Source: Pelomonas sp965229315 (GTDB lineage Bacteria > Pseudomonadota > Gammaproteobacteria > Burkholderiales > Burkholderiaceae_C). Taken from it: DNA of 64,000 nucleotides. The DNA lies in NCBI RefSeq assembly GCF_965229315.1, contig NZ_CBDDJA010000001.1, positions 62,001-126,000 on the forward strand. The letters are read 5' to 3'. The notes beneath the pieces were generated by a model. The model was not told the origin of the DNA, searched no databases, and was given only the letters and a program-made list of their open reading frames with translations. This document shows, in pieces, positions 53,578-62,346 of the stretch. The translations under genes were made by a program, and so were the position numbers. Within the stretch, counting starts at the first letter, position 1. Each line of letters starts with the position of its first letter.

Positions 53578-54573
53578 ATGACCAAGACCCTTGCCGCCCT
53601 GGCCGTCACGCTGCTGCTGGCCGCCTGCGCCCACCAGCCTGCCACCGTCACGCCACCGCGCACCGAGCCCACCGCGGCACAACTGGACGCGGCGCGACGC
53701 GTCGGCCTAGCCGCTCCTGAACTGTCCGATCTGCTGAACAAGCCGCTGTACCGCATGCAGCCCGCCGAGGTCGGCCGCTTCCTGGCCTGGCAGCAGCTGG
53801 ACCAACCCCTGCTGCGCCAGCGCATCGCGGCGCTGGCGCGCAAGAACATCGGCCAGCCCTACGAGCTCTTCCTGCTGGGCGAGTTCCCGTACGAGACCTA
53901 CGACAGCCAGCCGCTGTTCGACCTGACCAAGAGCGACTGCGTCGTCTTCGCCGAGCACACCTACGCGATGGCGTTGAGCGCGTCCTGGGAGGAGTTTTTC
54001 TGGGTGCTGCAGCGCATCCGCTACCGCGACGGCGTCATCGGCGTGGCCACGCGCAACCACTACACCGAAGCCGACTGGAACATCGCCAACCGCTGGCTGG
54101 TGACCGACGTGACCCGCACGCTGGGTGCGCCGACGCAGCCCTACCACCAGCGCATCGACCGCCAGAACTTCCTGCGCAAGCAGTTCAAGATCGAGCGCGA
54201 CATCGCGGTCCAGCCCTTCGACGACGTCTACATCGCCAAGCAGGACGTGGCCGCCATCGAAGCGCAGCTGCAGGACGGCGACTTCGTCAACGTGATCTCG
54301 GCCCGCGGCAGCGATGCCTGGGCCTCGCATGTGGGCCTGATCGTCACCGGCGCCTACGGCTCGCGGCACATCCTGCATTCGGCCGAGCCGCAGGTGCGCG
54401 AGGAGACGCTGCAGGGTTTCATCGCCCGCCTGGGCGAGCGCGACGCACGCCAGGCCGGGCAGAACAAGGCGGCGCTGGCAGGCTTCAAGTTCCTGCGCCT
54501 GAACGACGCGCCGCAGGTGCCGCCGATGGCGCCGCAGCCGCGGCCCGCACGGCCGGCGGCCCTCGGCGGCTGA
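53578..54573 (+). CDS. DUF1460 lipoprotein, NlpC/P60-like amidase fold
   Basis: 331 residues. MTKTLAALAVTLLLAACAH is a lipoprotein signal (LAAC). The catalytic cysteine is probably in LTKSDCVVFAEHTYA, and the histidine in ASHVGLIV, the pattern of the PF07313 cysteine peptidase group, which cleaves cell-wall peptides. It lies 92 bases after the TlpA-like gene and ends 12 bases before the facing lipA. A role in recycling peptidoglycan is inference from the fold. Confidence 0.75.
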   Translation: MTKTLAALAVTLLLAACAHQPATVTPPRTEPTAAQLDAARRVGLAAPELSDLLNKPLYRMQPAEVGRFLAWQQLDQPLLRQRIAALARKNIGQPYELFLLGEFPYETYDSQPLFDLTKSDCVVFAEHTYAMALSASWEEFFWVLQRIRYRDGVIGVATRNHYTEADWNIANRWLVTDVTRTLGAPTQPYHQRIDRQNFLRKQFKIERDIAVQPFDDVYIAKQDVAAIEAQLQDGDFVNVISARGSDAWASHVGLIVTGAYGSRHILHSAEPQVREETLQGFIARLGERDARQAGQNKAALAGFKFLRLNDAPQVPPMAPQPRPARPAALGG

Positions 54574-54585
54574 TCAAGCGGCTGA

Positions 54586-55569
54586 TCAGGCCGCGGTGGA
54601 GGCCGCCGTCGGGTTCAGCGCCGCGTGGGCCTGCTCGTCCGCGTGATAGCTGCTTCGCACCATCGCCCCGACGGCCGCGTGCGTGAAGCCCAGTTCGTAG
54701 GCTTCCTGCTCGAACTGCTTGAACTGCGCCGGCGTCACGTAGCGGCGCACCGGCAGGTGGTGGCCCGAGGGCGCCAGGTACTGGCCGATGGTGATCATGT
54801 CGATGTCGTGCGCACGCATGTCGCGCATGACCTGGCGGATCTCGTCGTCCGTCTCGCCCAGGCCCACCATGATGCCGCTCTTGGTCGGCACGCCCGGCAC
54901 TTCCGCCTTGAAACGCTTGAGCAGGTCCAGGCTGAACTGGTAGTCCGACCCCGGGCGCGCTTCCTTGTACAGGCGCGGCGCAGTTTCCAGGTTGTGGTTC
55001 ATCACGTCCGGCGGCGCGGCCTTCAGGATGTTCAGCGCGCGATCCGCGCGGCCGCGGAAGTCCGGCACCAGCACTTCGATCTGCGTCGCGGGGCTGAGCG
55101 CGCGGACCTGGGTGATGCACTCGGCGAAATGGCCGGCGCCGCCGTCCTTCAGGTCGTCGCGGTCCACGCTGGTGATGACGACGTACTTGAGCTTGAGCGC
55201 GGCGATGGTCTTGGCCAGGTTCAGCGGCTCGTCCACGTCCAGCGGGTCCGGCCGGCCGTGGCCCACGTCGCAGAACGGGCAGCGCCGCGTGCACTTGTCG
55301 CCCATGATCATGAACGTGGCCGTGCCCTTGCCGAAGCACTCGCCGATGTTGGGGCAGCTCGCCTCCTCGCAGACCGTGTGCAGCTTGTGCTCACGCAGGA
55401 TCTGCTTGATCTCGTAGAAGCGCGTGCTGGGCGAGCCGGCCTTGACGCGGATCCAGTCGGGCTTCTTCAGCACCTCGGCCGGCACGATCTTGATCGGGAT
55501 GCGGGAGGTCTTGGCCTCGGCCTTTTGCTTGATCGTCGGGTCGTAGGTGGTCGTGTCGGACATGGTCAT
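54586..55569 (-). CDS. lipA: Lipoyl synthase
   Basis: 327 residues. The auxiliary cluster ligands are C67, C72 and C78 (CX4CX5C), and the radical SAM cluster C93, C97 and C100 (CX3CX2C); RSSYHADEQA near the C-terminus supplies the serine ligand. It inserts two sulfur atoms into the octanoyl chain on lipoyl domains. Start ATG at 55569 overlaps the lipB stop (ATGA). The pair lipB-lipA is the standard order. Confidence 0.97.
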   Translation of the reverse strand: MTMSDTTTYDPTIKQKAEAKTSRIPIKIVPAEVLKKPDWIRVKAGSPSTRFYEIKQILREHKLHTVCEEASCPNIGECFGKGTATFMIMGDKCTRRCPFCDVGHGRPDPLDVDEPLNLAKTIAALKLKYVVITSVDRDDLKDGGAGHFAECITQVRALSPATQIEVLVPDFRGRADRALNILKAAPPDVMNHNLETAPRLYKEARPGSDYQFSLDLLKRFKAEVPGVPTKSGIMVGLGETDDEIRQVMRDMRAHDIDMITIGQYLAPSGHHLPVRRYVTPAQFKQFEQEAYELGFTHAAVGAMVRSSYHADEQAHAALNPTAASTAA

Positions 55570-56234
55570 GACGTGAACTGTGCCGAGAGCCGCTCGGCGA
55601 GCCGCCCGGCCGCGGTCGGCCAGTCGGTGAAAACCCCGAGTTTATCGAGGGATGTGGTTTGCAGCCCTTCGTAGCCGCAAGGATTGATGCGCAGGAAGGG
55701 TTCCAGGTCCATAGCGACGTTCAGCGCCAGGCCGTGGTAAGTGCAGTGGCGGCTGACCTTGATGCCCAGGGCCGCCACCTTGGCCAGGCCCCTGAAGGCG
55801 TCTTTCGGGTTCGCCGGACCGGCCAGCGCCGCGTGGCTGCCGGGGTCGTCCGGGCGCACGTAGATGCCCGGCGCACCACCGACGCGCAGCCCCGTCACGC
55901 CGTAGCTGTCCAGCGTCTGGATGAGGGCCGTCTCCAGGCGGAAGACGTATTCCTTGACGAAGATGCCCAGCCGGCGCAGGTCCACCAGCGGGTAGGCCGT
56001 CACCTGCCCGGGACCGTGATACGTGACCTGGCCGCCGCGCTCGGTGGCGACGACCGGGATGTCGCCCGGCAGCAGCAGGTGCTCCGGCTTGCCGGCCAGG
56101 CCTTGCGTGAAGGTCGGCGGGTGCTCGCACAGCCACAGCTCGTCCGGCGTGTGGGCGTCGCGGGCCGCCGTGAAGGCGCGCATGGCCTCCAGCGTGGGCA
56201 GGTAATCGACCCGCCCCAGGGTCTTGACGATCAT
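55566..56234 (-). CDS. lipB: Octanoyl transferase LipB
   Basis: 222 residues. It transfers octanoate from acyl-carrier protein to lipoyl domains. The catalytic cysteine lies in RINPCGYEGLQ, the lysine in ALGIKVSRHCTYHG, and the conserved GGQVTYHGPGQ is present near residue 80. Start ATG at 56234 (MIVKTLGRVDYLPT) is used because earlier in-frame codons lack homology. It opens the lipB-lipA operon. Confidence 0.95.
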   Translation of the reverse strand: MIVKTLGRVDYLPTLEAMRAFTAARDAHTPDELWLCEHPPTFTQGLAGKPEHLLLPGDIPVVATERGGQVTYHGPGQVTAYPLVDLRRLGIFVKEYVFRLETALIQTLDSYGVTGLRVGGAPGIYVRPDDPGSHAALAGPANPKDAFRGLAKVAALGIKVSRHCTYHGLALNVAMDLEPFLRINPCGYEGLQTTSLDKLGVFTDWPTAAGRLAERLSAQFTS

Positions 56235-56290
56235 GCAGGCATCATAGGCAGGCGCTGTAAGCCCTGCCCTCTTCAAGCCGACTCGCCTTC

Positions 56291-56920
56291 ATGAAAACCT
56301 TGCTCGCCGCCCTGCTGCTGTCCTCTGCCGCGCTCGCCCATGCGCAATCGCTGGAACAGGCGCTGACCGCCTACGACGAAGGCCGCAATGCGGCGGCTGC
56401 CAAGGGCTTCGCGGCGCTGGCCGCGAAGGGCGTCCCGCTGGCCCAGTACAACCTGGCGATGATGCACCTGCGCCGCGAACTGCCCAAGGCCAGCGATGCG
56501 CAGGCGTGGACGCTGCTGAACCGCGCCGCCGCCCAAGGCTCGGCCCTGGCCGAGCATGCGCTCGGTCAGATGATCGAGCAGGGTCGCCGCGGCAAGCCGG
56601 TGCCGGCCCAGGCCTGCGACTGGTTCGAGCGCGCCGCCGAACATGGCCAGGCCGACGGCGCGCTGGACATCGCCACCTGCTACTACCTCGGCCGCGGCCG
56701 CACGCAGGACATGGCGCAGGCCCACCGCTGGTACCTGGAAGCCGCCAAGGCGGGCGACGTGGGCGCCCAGTACCTCGTCGCGTCGATGTTCGAGACCGGC
56801 CTGGGCGTGGAGGCCGACGAGCGCCTGGCGCGCTACTGGTACGACGTGGCGGCGAAGAACGGCGACGACGCGGCCAAGGCCAAGGTCCGGGCGATGGACG
56901 TCGCGGCGAACGCGACCTGA
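56291..56920 (+). CDS. Sel1-repeat protein, secreted
   Basis: 209 residues. A signal peptide MKTLLAALLLSSAALAHA is followed by four or five Sel1-like repeats (PLAQYNLAMMHLRR..., GSALAEHALGQMIEQG, GQADGALDIATCYYLGRGR, GDVGAQYLVASMFETGLGV). Such solenoids mediate protein contact in the periplasm. It is divergent from lipB with 56 bases between and ends 4 bases before the facing YbeD-type gene. Function unknown. Confidence 0.75.
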   Translation: MKTLLAALLLSSAALAHAQSLEQALTAYDEGRNAAAAKGFAALAAKGVPLAQYNLAMMHLRRELPKASDAQAWTLLNRAAAQGSALAEHALGQMIEQGRRGKPVPAQACDWFERAAEHGQADGALDIATCYYLGRGRTQDMAQAHRWYLEAAKAGDVGAQYLVASMFETGLGVEADERLARYWYDVAAKNGDDAAKAKVRAMDVAANAT

Positions 56921-56924
56921 CCGG

Positions 56925-57227
56925 TCAGAGGACCACCTTCACCATCGGGTGCGTGGTCAGCGTGCGGTAGATCTCGTCGAGCTGCTCGCGGCTGGTCGCC
57001 GTGATGGTGATCGTCAGGCCCAGGTAGTTGCCACCCTTGCTGGGCCGGTGCTCGATGGTCGCCGGATCGAAGCCGGGGTCGAACTGCAGCGCCACCGAGG
57101 CGATGGCGTCGGCGAAGCCGTCCACGTGCGCGCCCATCACCTTGATGGGGAACTGCGACGGGTACTCGATCAGCGACCGTTCGGGCGGGACGTCAGGCAA
57201 TTCGGGCAGGTCGGGCGGCAGGTTCAT
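56925..57227 (-). CDS. DUF493 (YbeD-type) protein
   Basis: 100 residues. FPIKVMGAHVDGFADAIASV, followed by GNYLGLTITITATSREQLDE and HPMVKVVL, matches the YbeD family, a small ACT-like fold often near lipB and dacA. The biochemical role is not known. It is 23 bases downstream of the D-Ala carboxypeptidase gene, so the order dacA-ybeD-lipB is conserved apart from the inserted Sel1 gene on the opposite strand. Confidence 0.88.
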   Translation of the reverse strand: MNLPPDLPELPDVPPERSLIEYPSQFPIKVMGAHVDGFADAIASVALQFDPGFDPATIEHRPSKGGNYLGLTITITATSREQLDEIYRTLTTHPMVKVVL

Positions 57228-57250
57228 GGCGGTCTCTCCGGTCTCTGCGG

Positions 57251-58408
57251 TCACTTGATCCACAAGCGGATCGAGTCCCAGGCGCGGCCCACCAGGCCGG
57301 CGACGGGCACGGACTCCTGCACGATCAGCGGGAATTCGGCGACCGGCGCCCCGCTCGTCGTCGTGACCTTCAATGTGCCGACGCGCTGGCCCTTGTTCAA
57401 GGGCGCCACCAGTGGATCGGTGCGTTCCACCTGCGTCTGCAGTTTGCTGCCGTCGCCGTGCGGCACGGCCACGAAGACCGCGTCGGCCGCGCCGAGCTTG
57501 GCTTCCTTGGACTCGCCCTTCCACACCGGCACGGTCGCGATGGCCTTGCCGGCATCGAAGATCTTGACCGCGTCGAAGGCCGTGTAGCCCCAGTTCAGCA
57601 GTTTCTGGCTCTCGCTGGCGCGCGCTTCCCTGGACGAGGTGCCCATGACGACCGACAGCAGCCGGCGACGGCCATTGGGGAAGTCGCGGTTGGCGCTGGC
57701 CACCAGGCAGTAGCCCGCCGCATCGGTGTAGCCGGTCTTCATGCCGTCCACGGTCGGGTCGCGGCGCAGCAGCAGGTTGCGGTTGTCCTGGCGGATCTTG
57801 TTGAAGGTGTAGTCGCGCTGGGAGTAGTAGGCGTAGTACTCGGGGAAGTCCGTGATGATGTGGGCCGCCACGGTGGCGATGTCGCGCGCGCTGCTCTTGT
57901 GGCCCGGCTCGGTCATGCCGGTCACGTTCTTGAACTCGGTGTTCTTCAGGCCCCAGGCCTGGGCCTGGCGGTTCATCAGCTGCACGAAGGTCTCGACGCT
58001 GCCGCCCACGCCCTCGGCCAGCGCCACGGCGGCGTCGTTGCCGCTCTGGATGATGAGGCCGCGCAGCAGTTCGTCGACCTTGGGCGTCATCGTCGTGTCG
58101 ATGAACATCAGCGAGGGGTCGCCCTTGCGCTCGTCCCAGGCGCGCTTGGACACGGGCAGTGTCTGCTCCAGCGTCAGCTTCTTGTCGCGCAGCGCACCGA
58201 AGACGACATAAGCCGTCATCAGCTTGGTGAGGGACGCCGGGTCCTGCGGCGCATCGGCATCACGCTCGGCCAGCGTCTTGTGCGCGGCCAGGTCGATCAG
58301 CACGTAGTTGCGCGCGGCGATCTCGGGCGGCTGCGGGGCCTGGGCCTGCGTGGTCAGGCTGGAAGTGGCAAGGAGAGCCGCAAAAAGGGAAGCAAGCAGT
58401 CGTTTCAT
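57251..58408 (-). CDS. dacC: D-alanyl-D-alanine carboxypeptidase (PBP5/6 type)
   Basis: 385 residues. A signal peptide (MKRLLASLFAALLATSSLTTQA) is followed by the three penicillin-binding motifs: S59-x-x-K62 in ASLTKLM, S122-G-N in IIQSGNDAA, and K224-T-G in DGMKTGYTD. The C-terminal PBP5 domain ends in an amphipathic helix (VAGLVGRAWDSIRLWIK) that would bind the inner membrane's outer face. It trims the terminal D-Ala from peptidoglycan stems. Start ATG is clear. Confidence 0.95.
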   Translation of the reverse strand: MKRLLASLFAALLATSSLTTQAQAPQPPEIAARNYVLIDLAAHKTLAERDADAPQDPASLTKLMTAYVVFGALRDKKLTLEQTLPVSKRAWDERKGDPSLMFIDTTMTPKVDELLRGLIIQSGNDAAVALAEGVGGSVETFVQLMNRQAQAWGLKNTEFKNVTGMTEPGHKSSARDIATVAAHIITDFPEYYAYYSQRDYTFNKIRQDNRNLLLRRDPTVDGMKTGYTDAAGYCLVASANRDFPNGRRRLLSVVMGTSSREARASESQKLLNWGYTAFDAVKIFDAGKAIATVPVWKGESKEAKLGAADAVFVAVPHGDGSKLQTQVERTDPLVAPLNKGQRVGTLKVTTTSGAPVAEFPLIVQESVPVAGLVGRAWDSIRLWIK

Positions 58409-58429
58409 CGGATCAATTCGAGCGCGGCG

Positions 58430-59053
58430 TCAGCCCTTTGCGGGATCGAAGGCGCGCACCACCAGGGTCTTGAGCAATGGCAGCTGCCCATGAAAAAAAT
58501 GGCCCACGCCGGGCACGACGGTGACCGGCAGGCTTTGTGGCCGCGCCCAGTCGAGCACGGCAGAGAGGGGGACGACATCGTCGACCTCGCCGTGGATGAC
58601 CACGGTGTCGGCCGGCACGGGAGCGGTGTCGAACCGGCTCGTGGCAGGGCCCACGAGCACGAGGCGTTGCGCCGGTTCGGTCAGCGCCTGCGCAGCCCGC
58701 GACGCGACATAGCCGCCGAACGAGAAGCCCGACAGGATCAGCGCCTCGCCGGGCGCGCGCACGGCGGCCAGCACGGCCAGCGCGTCATCGACCTCGCCGC
58801 GGCCCTCGTCCCAGCCGCCTTGCGATTGCCCGATGCCGCGGAAGTTGAAGCGCACGGCGCGCCAGCCGAGATGGATGAAGGCACGCGCCAGCGTCTGCAC
58901 GACCTTGTTGTCCATCGTGCCGCCCTGCGTGGGGTTGGGGTGGCAGATGAGCGCGGTGCCGACGGGCGCGGCACCGTCCGCCGGCAGGTCGATCGCGACC
59001 TCGATCTGCCCGGCCGGACCGGGAACGAGGCGCTTCTCGGTCTGCGCGTTCAT
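58430..59053 (-). CDS. Alpha/beta hydrolase
   Basis: 207 residues. The nucleophile elbow is GFSFGGYVAS, with a conserved aspartate in VIHGEVDDVVPL and histidine in VPGVGHFFHG, completing a Ser-Asp-His triad. HPNPTQGGTMDNKVVQTLAR near residue 35 is typical of the short KANL3/Tex30-like group. The substrate is unknown. Start ATG overlaps the stop of the ferredoxin gene (ATGA). Confidence 0.82.
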   Translation of the reverse strand: MNAQTEKRLVPGPAGQIEVAIDLPADGAAPVGTALICHPNPTQGGTMDNKVVQTLARAFIHLGWRAVRFNFRGIGQSQGGWDEGRGEVDDALAVLAAVRAPGEALILSGFSFGGYVASRAAQALTEPAQRLVLVGPATSRFDTAPVPADTVVIHGEVDDVVPLSAVLDWARPQSLPVTVVPGVGHFFHGQLPLLKTLVVRAFDPAKG

Positions 59054-59376
59054 CGGCCGACGGCGTCCGGCAGCACCAGGCGCGCGACAACCTGGCCGTC
59101 ACGCAGATGGCTTTCGACGATCTCGTCGAGGTCGCTCTGGTCGACCCAGGAGTACCAGACGGCCTCCGGGTAGACGACCGCCACCGGCCCGCCCGCGCAG
59201 CGGTCCAGGCAGCCGGCCTTGTTGATGCGCACGCCGCCCTTGCCGGCCAGGCCCAATTGCTTCACGCGGGACTTGCAGTGGTCGAACGCGCCTTGCGCGT
59301 CGTGGTCGCCGCAGCTCGCCTCGCCGTTGGTGCGCTGGTTCAGGCAGAAGAAAACGTGGCGCTGGTAGTAACTCAT
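59050..59376 (-). CDS. Thioredoxin-like [2Fe-2S] ferredoxin
   Basis: 108 residues. MSYYQRHVFFCLNQRTNGEA begins the fold. Cysteines at C11, C22, C56 and C60 fit the cluster spacing of the thioredoxin-like ferredoxins (Aquifex Fd type); C34 is extra. It is an electron carrier with unknown partner. In the operon VanZ-like gene-ferredoxin-hydrolase the genes overlap or lie 15 bases apart, so it is co-transcribed with its neighbours. Confidence 0.88.
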   Translation of the reverse strand: MSYYQRHVFFCLNQRTNGEASCGDHDAQGAFDHCKSRVKQLGLAGKGGVRINKAGCLDRCAGGPVAVVYPEAVWYSWVDQSDLDEIVESHLRDGQVVARLVLPDAVGR

Positions 59377-59390
59377 CGCGATGGATTCTC

Positions 59391-60491
59391 TCACTCGGGT
59401 TTCTGGACCAGGCGGGCGGCGAGCCAGACCAGCGCGATGAAGGGCCAGGTCCAGGCCAGCCAGCGCGTCAACCCGTAGAAGTTGATGAAGCGGCCCTGCT
59501 CCCAGGCCTGCATGTTCAGCGTCAGGTAGGGGTCGGCGGGTGCGACGCTGATGAGGCCGATCAGCGCGCACAGCACGAAGAGACCGAGTGCCGCCGCGAC
59601 GCGCGAGGGCAGCAGGCAGGCCAGCAGCGCCAGCACCAGCCCCAGGCCCACGCCGGGGCGCGTCGCGTCGCTGAGCCAGGCCCAGGCGTGGTCGGGGCCG
59701 AAGGCCATGGCCGTCGCCGTGGCCGTGCCCAGCAACCCCAGCAGCACCGCGCCAGCCGCCAGCGCCAGGCGACGCAGCCCGGGGCGGGCCACTGCGATCA
59801 TCAGCAGCACCGGCGAGAGCAGGCCCAGCCCGATGGCCAGCGCCGCCAGGCCGGGCGGCAACTCGTGCTCGACGGCGACCGCGTCGCCCCAGGACAGCGC
59901 CCAGGGCGTGCCAGCGAGCGCGTCGACCAGGGATTCACGCCACCACGGCAGCCACTGGCCCAGGCCGAAGGGCAGCGGCGTCGGGTACAGCAGCGCCAGC
60001 GGCCACAGCGCCAGCAGCGCCAGTGCCGGCGCGCTGCTCGTGCCGAACCAGTGGTCGCGCATGTTCTCCCAGCGCTGCAGGCCGCCCAGGCCGTTGAGGA
60101 TCAGGCCGAAGGCCGCGCCCAGCGTGCTGCCGGCGCTGTTCAAGGCCCAGTCGGACAGCGAAGGCACGCGGCCGGGCACGAAGAACTGCAGCGACTCCAT
60201 CAGGAACGACAGCAGCGGCCCCGGCAGCAGGCCGAGCAGCAGCGCGGTGCGCAGCCCCCAGCCGGATCGCATCGCTGCGGCAAAACCGAGCAGACCCAGC
60301 GGGATGTAGCCCAGCAGGTTGGCCTCGACGTCGAACGCCCAGAAGCGCTTGGGCCAGGGCAGGTCGAGCAGCCACGGCAGGCCCATGCCCGGCGGCCAGC
60401 GCCAGGGCCAGAACGGGTAGAGGCTGGCGTAGAAGATCAGCCCGATGTGGGCCAGCAGCAACCAGGTGGCGGAACTCTGCCGGCGCTGCAT
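59391..60491 (-). CDS. VanZ-like membrane protein
   Basis: 366 residues, nine to ten hydrophobic helices. The N-terminal half (LLLAHIGLIFYASLYPFWPW; NLLGYIPLGLLGFA; FLMESLQFFVPGRVPSLSDW) is the VanZ-like domain; the second half adds five helices with no recognised domain. VanZ is linked to teicoplanin resistance in Gram-positives, but the function of the proteobacterial members is not known. Start ATG at 60491 (MQRRQSSATWLLLAH) was chosen over a longer frame that lies over hemJ. Confidence 0.8.
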   Translation of the reverse strand: MQRRQSSATWLLLAHIGLIFYASLYPFWPWRWPPGMGLPWLLDLPWPKRFWAFDVEANLLGYIPLGLLGFAAAMRSGWGLRTALLLGLLPGPLLSFLMESLQFFVPGRVPSLSDWALNSAGSTLGAAFGLILNGLGGLQRWENMRDHWFGTSSAPALALLALWPLALLYPTPLPFGLGQWLPWWRESLVDALAGTPWALSWGDAVAVEHELPPGLAALAIGLGLLSPVLLMIAVARPGLRRLALAAGAVLLGLLGTATATAMAFGPDHAWAWLSDATRPGVGLGLVLALLACLLPSRVAAALGLFVLCALIGLISVAPADPYLTLNMQAWEQGRFINFYGLTRWLAWTWPFIALVWLAARLVQKPE

Positions 60492-60511
60492 CGCTGGCCC
60501 CGAGCGGCGGC

Positions 60512-60940
60512 TCAAAAGGGCTTGACCGTCGCCAGCACGACGATGGCCGCGAACAGCACCACGGCGCTCTCGTTGTAGACGCGGAACCACTTGTGGCTGC
60601 GGCGGTTGGACATGTCCTCGAAGCTGCGCAGCAGCCGGCGGTTCATGTGGTGCAGCCCGATGACGACCACGACCAGCGCCAGCTTGGCATGCAGCCAGCC
60701 GCTGCCGGCAAAGCGCGTGGCGCCGAAGCCCAGCCACACCCACAGGCCCAGCAGCAGCGCGACGCCCATCAGCATGGTGCTGAAGCGATGCAGCTTGTGC
60801 GCCATCAGCAGCAGCCGTTCGCGCTCCGCATGGCTGTCGGCCGGCACCATGGCCAGGTTCACGAAGATGCGCGGCAGATAGAACAGGCCAGCGAACCAGG
60901 CGGCGACGAAGACGATATGAAAGGCTTTGACCCAGAGCAT
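60512..60940 (-). CDS. hemJ: Protoporphyrinogen IX oxidase HemJ (CopD-fold membrane protein)
   Basis: 142 residues, four membrane helices. MLWVKAFHIVFVAAWFAG carries the conserved histidine of HemJ, and HAKLALVVVVIGLHH supplies the second His/Lys set. It replaces HemG/HemY in many proteobacteria, converting protoporphyrinogen IX to protoporphyrin IX. The hemB gene 400 bases away on the other strand fits a heme theme. Start ATG at 60940. Confidence 0.85.
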   Translation of the reverse strand: MLWVKAFHIVFVAAWFAGLFYLPRIFVNLAMVPADSHAERERLLLMAHKLHRFSTMLMGVALLLGLWVWLGFGATRFAGSGWLHAKLALVVVVIGLHHMNRRLLRSFEDMSNRRSHKWFRVYNESAVVLFAAIVVLATVKPF

Positions 60941-61108
60941 GGGCACATTATGGAAGCCGCTCCGCGCCCACGTTGTCAGCCGGGGCCTTGCATGGCCAGG
61001 CCTCGCGTGCCGCAGGCGCGCGGACGGGCGTCGTGGCATCGAGCCGTCAGGCTCGCGGCGCACCGCGCCGGGCGGCTCGCAAAGCGAGACGCATGCCACG
61101 TGACCGGC

Positions 61109-61220
61109 AAAAAAAACCCCGGCTCAAGGCCGGGGCGGGAAAGCCTTATCGCTGTCATCACGCTAAGGCTCCTGCTCAGGGAGGAAAAGCAGGGAACGAC
61201 CACCTTGCGGCTATCATTCA
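61109..61220 (-). ncRNA. Candidate small RNA between hemJ and hemB
   Basis: A ~112-base transcription unit with no reading frame. On minus it has its own promoter (61227-61255), then hairpin CCTGCT/AGCAGG (61188-61193 with 61171-61176) whose 11-base loop reads TTTCCTCCCTG. A second hairpin AGCCTTA/TAAGGCT (61164-61170 with 61142-61148) follows, and an intrinsic terminator CCCCGGC/GCCGGGG (61129-61135 with 61117-61123) ends in eight Ts (61109-61116). The exposed CCTCC-type loop could pair with ribosome-binding sites. I do not recognise it as 6S, 4.5S or another known RNA. Confidence 0.6.
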
Positions 61221-61226
61221 GGCACA

Positions 61227-61255
61227 AGTTTAGCGCGCCCGAGCGGTAGCGTCAC
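61227..61255 (-). promoter_or_regulatory. Promoter of the candidate small RNA
   Basis: On minus, the -35 GTGACG (61250-61255) and -10 TAAACT (61227-61232) are 17 bases apart; the start is expected near 61220. It lies back-to-back with the hemB leader. Confidence 0.5.
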
Positions 61256-61325
61256 GAATAAATGACGCGGGATGTGTCGTCCATCACGCGTCGGGCCGCG
61301 TCCCCCGCAGCCTGAGGATTTCGAC

Positions 61326-62342
61326 GTGCCCCGCTCCGTTTCCACGCCCCCCGCCTTTCCCGCGGCACGCCCGCGCCGGCTGCGCCGCGACGCCTTCACG
61401 CGTGCGCTGGTGCGCGAGCACGCGCTGCGGTCCAGCGACCTGATCCTGCCCGTGTTCATCCATGAGGGCGAGGACCGCCTGGACGCCGTGGCCTCCATGC
61501 CTGGCGTGTCGCGCCAGAGCCTGGATCACCTGCTGCGCACCGCCGAACAGTGCGTCGAGTTGGGGGTGCCGGTGCTGGCCCTGTTCCCGGTCATCGACGC
61601 GTCCCTGAAGACGCCCGACGGCGCCGAAGCACTGAACCCTAACGGCCTGGTGCCACGCGCCGTGCGCGAGGTAAAAAAACATTTCCCGCAGCTCGGCGTG
61701 CTCACCGACGTGGCACTGGACCCGTTCACCAGCCACGGCCAGGACGGCGTCCTCGACGAGTCGGGCTACATCTTGAACGACGCGACGGTCGCGATCCTCG
61801 CCAAGCAGTCGCTGGTGCAGGCCGAGGCCGGCGTGGACATCGTCGCACCCAGCGACATGATGGACGGCCGCATCGGCGCGATCCGCCAGGCGTTGGAGGC
61901 CGCCGGCCACATCCACACGCGCATCATGGCCTACAGCGCCAAGTACGCGAGCGCCTTCTACGGCCCGTTCCGCGACGCAGTGGGGTCGGCCGCCAACCTG
62001 GGCAAGGCCGACAAGAAGACCTACCAGATGGACCCCGGCAACAGCGACGAGGCGCTGCGCGAGGTGGCGCTGGACCTGGCCGAAGGCGCCGACATGGTGA
62101 TGGTCAAGCCCGGCATGCCGTATCTGGACATCGTGCGGCGCGTGAAGGACGAGTTCCGCGTGCCGACCTTCGCCTACCAGGTCAGCGGCGAGTACGCGAT
62201 GCTCAAGGCGGCGGCAGCCAACGGCTGGCTGGACCATGACGCCGTGATGATGGAGTCGCTGCTGGCCTTCAAGCGCGCGGGCGCGGATGGCGTGCTGACC
62301 TACTTCGCGCTGGACGCCGCGCGCGTCTTGAAGAAGGGCTGA
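61326..62342 (+). CDS. hemB: Delta-aminolevulinic acid dehydratase (porphobilinogen synthase)
   Basis: 338 residues. It joins two 5-aminolevulinates to porphobilinogen. The Schiff-base lysines are K206 in AYSAKYASAFYGPFRDA and K261 in VMVKPGMPYLD. The zinc-site cysteines of other HemB proteins are replaced by VALDPFTSHGQDG (residues 129-141) with aspartates, marking the Mg-dependent type known from Pseudomonas. Start is GTG at 61326 behind GAGGA; an earlier in-frame ATG at 61272 is not needed. Confidence 0.95.
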   Translation: MPRSVSTPPAFPAARPRRLRRDAFTRALVREHALRSSDLILPVFIHEGEDRLDAVASMPGVSRQSLDHLLRTAEQCVELGVPVLALFPVIDASLKTPDGAEALNPNGLVPRAVREVKKHFPQLGVLTDVALDPFTSHGQDGVLDESGYILNDATVAILAKQSLVQAEAGVDIVAPSDMMDGRIGAIRQALEAAGHIHTRIMAYSAKYASAFYGPFRDAVGSAANLGKADKKTYQMDPGNSDEALREVALDLAEGADMVMVKPGMPYLDIVRRVKDEFRVPTFAYQVSGEYAMLKAAAANGWLDHDAVMMESLLAFKRAGADGVLTYFALDAARVLKKG

Positions 62343-62346
62343 CCGC

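Noticed and set aside
61109..61220. 6S RNA or SRP RNA at this place
   Set aside because: Too short for 6S, and it lacks the GGAAG-type tetraloop region of SRP RNA.
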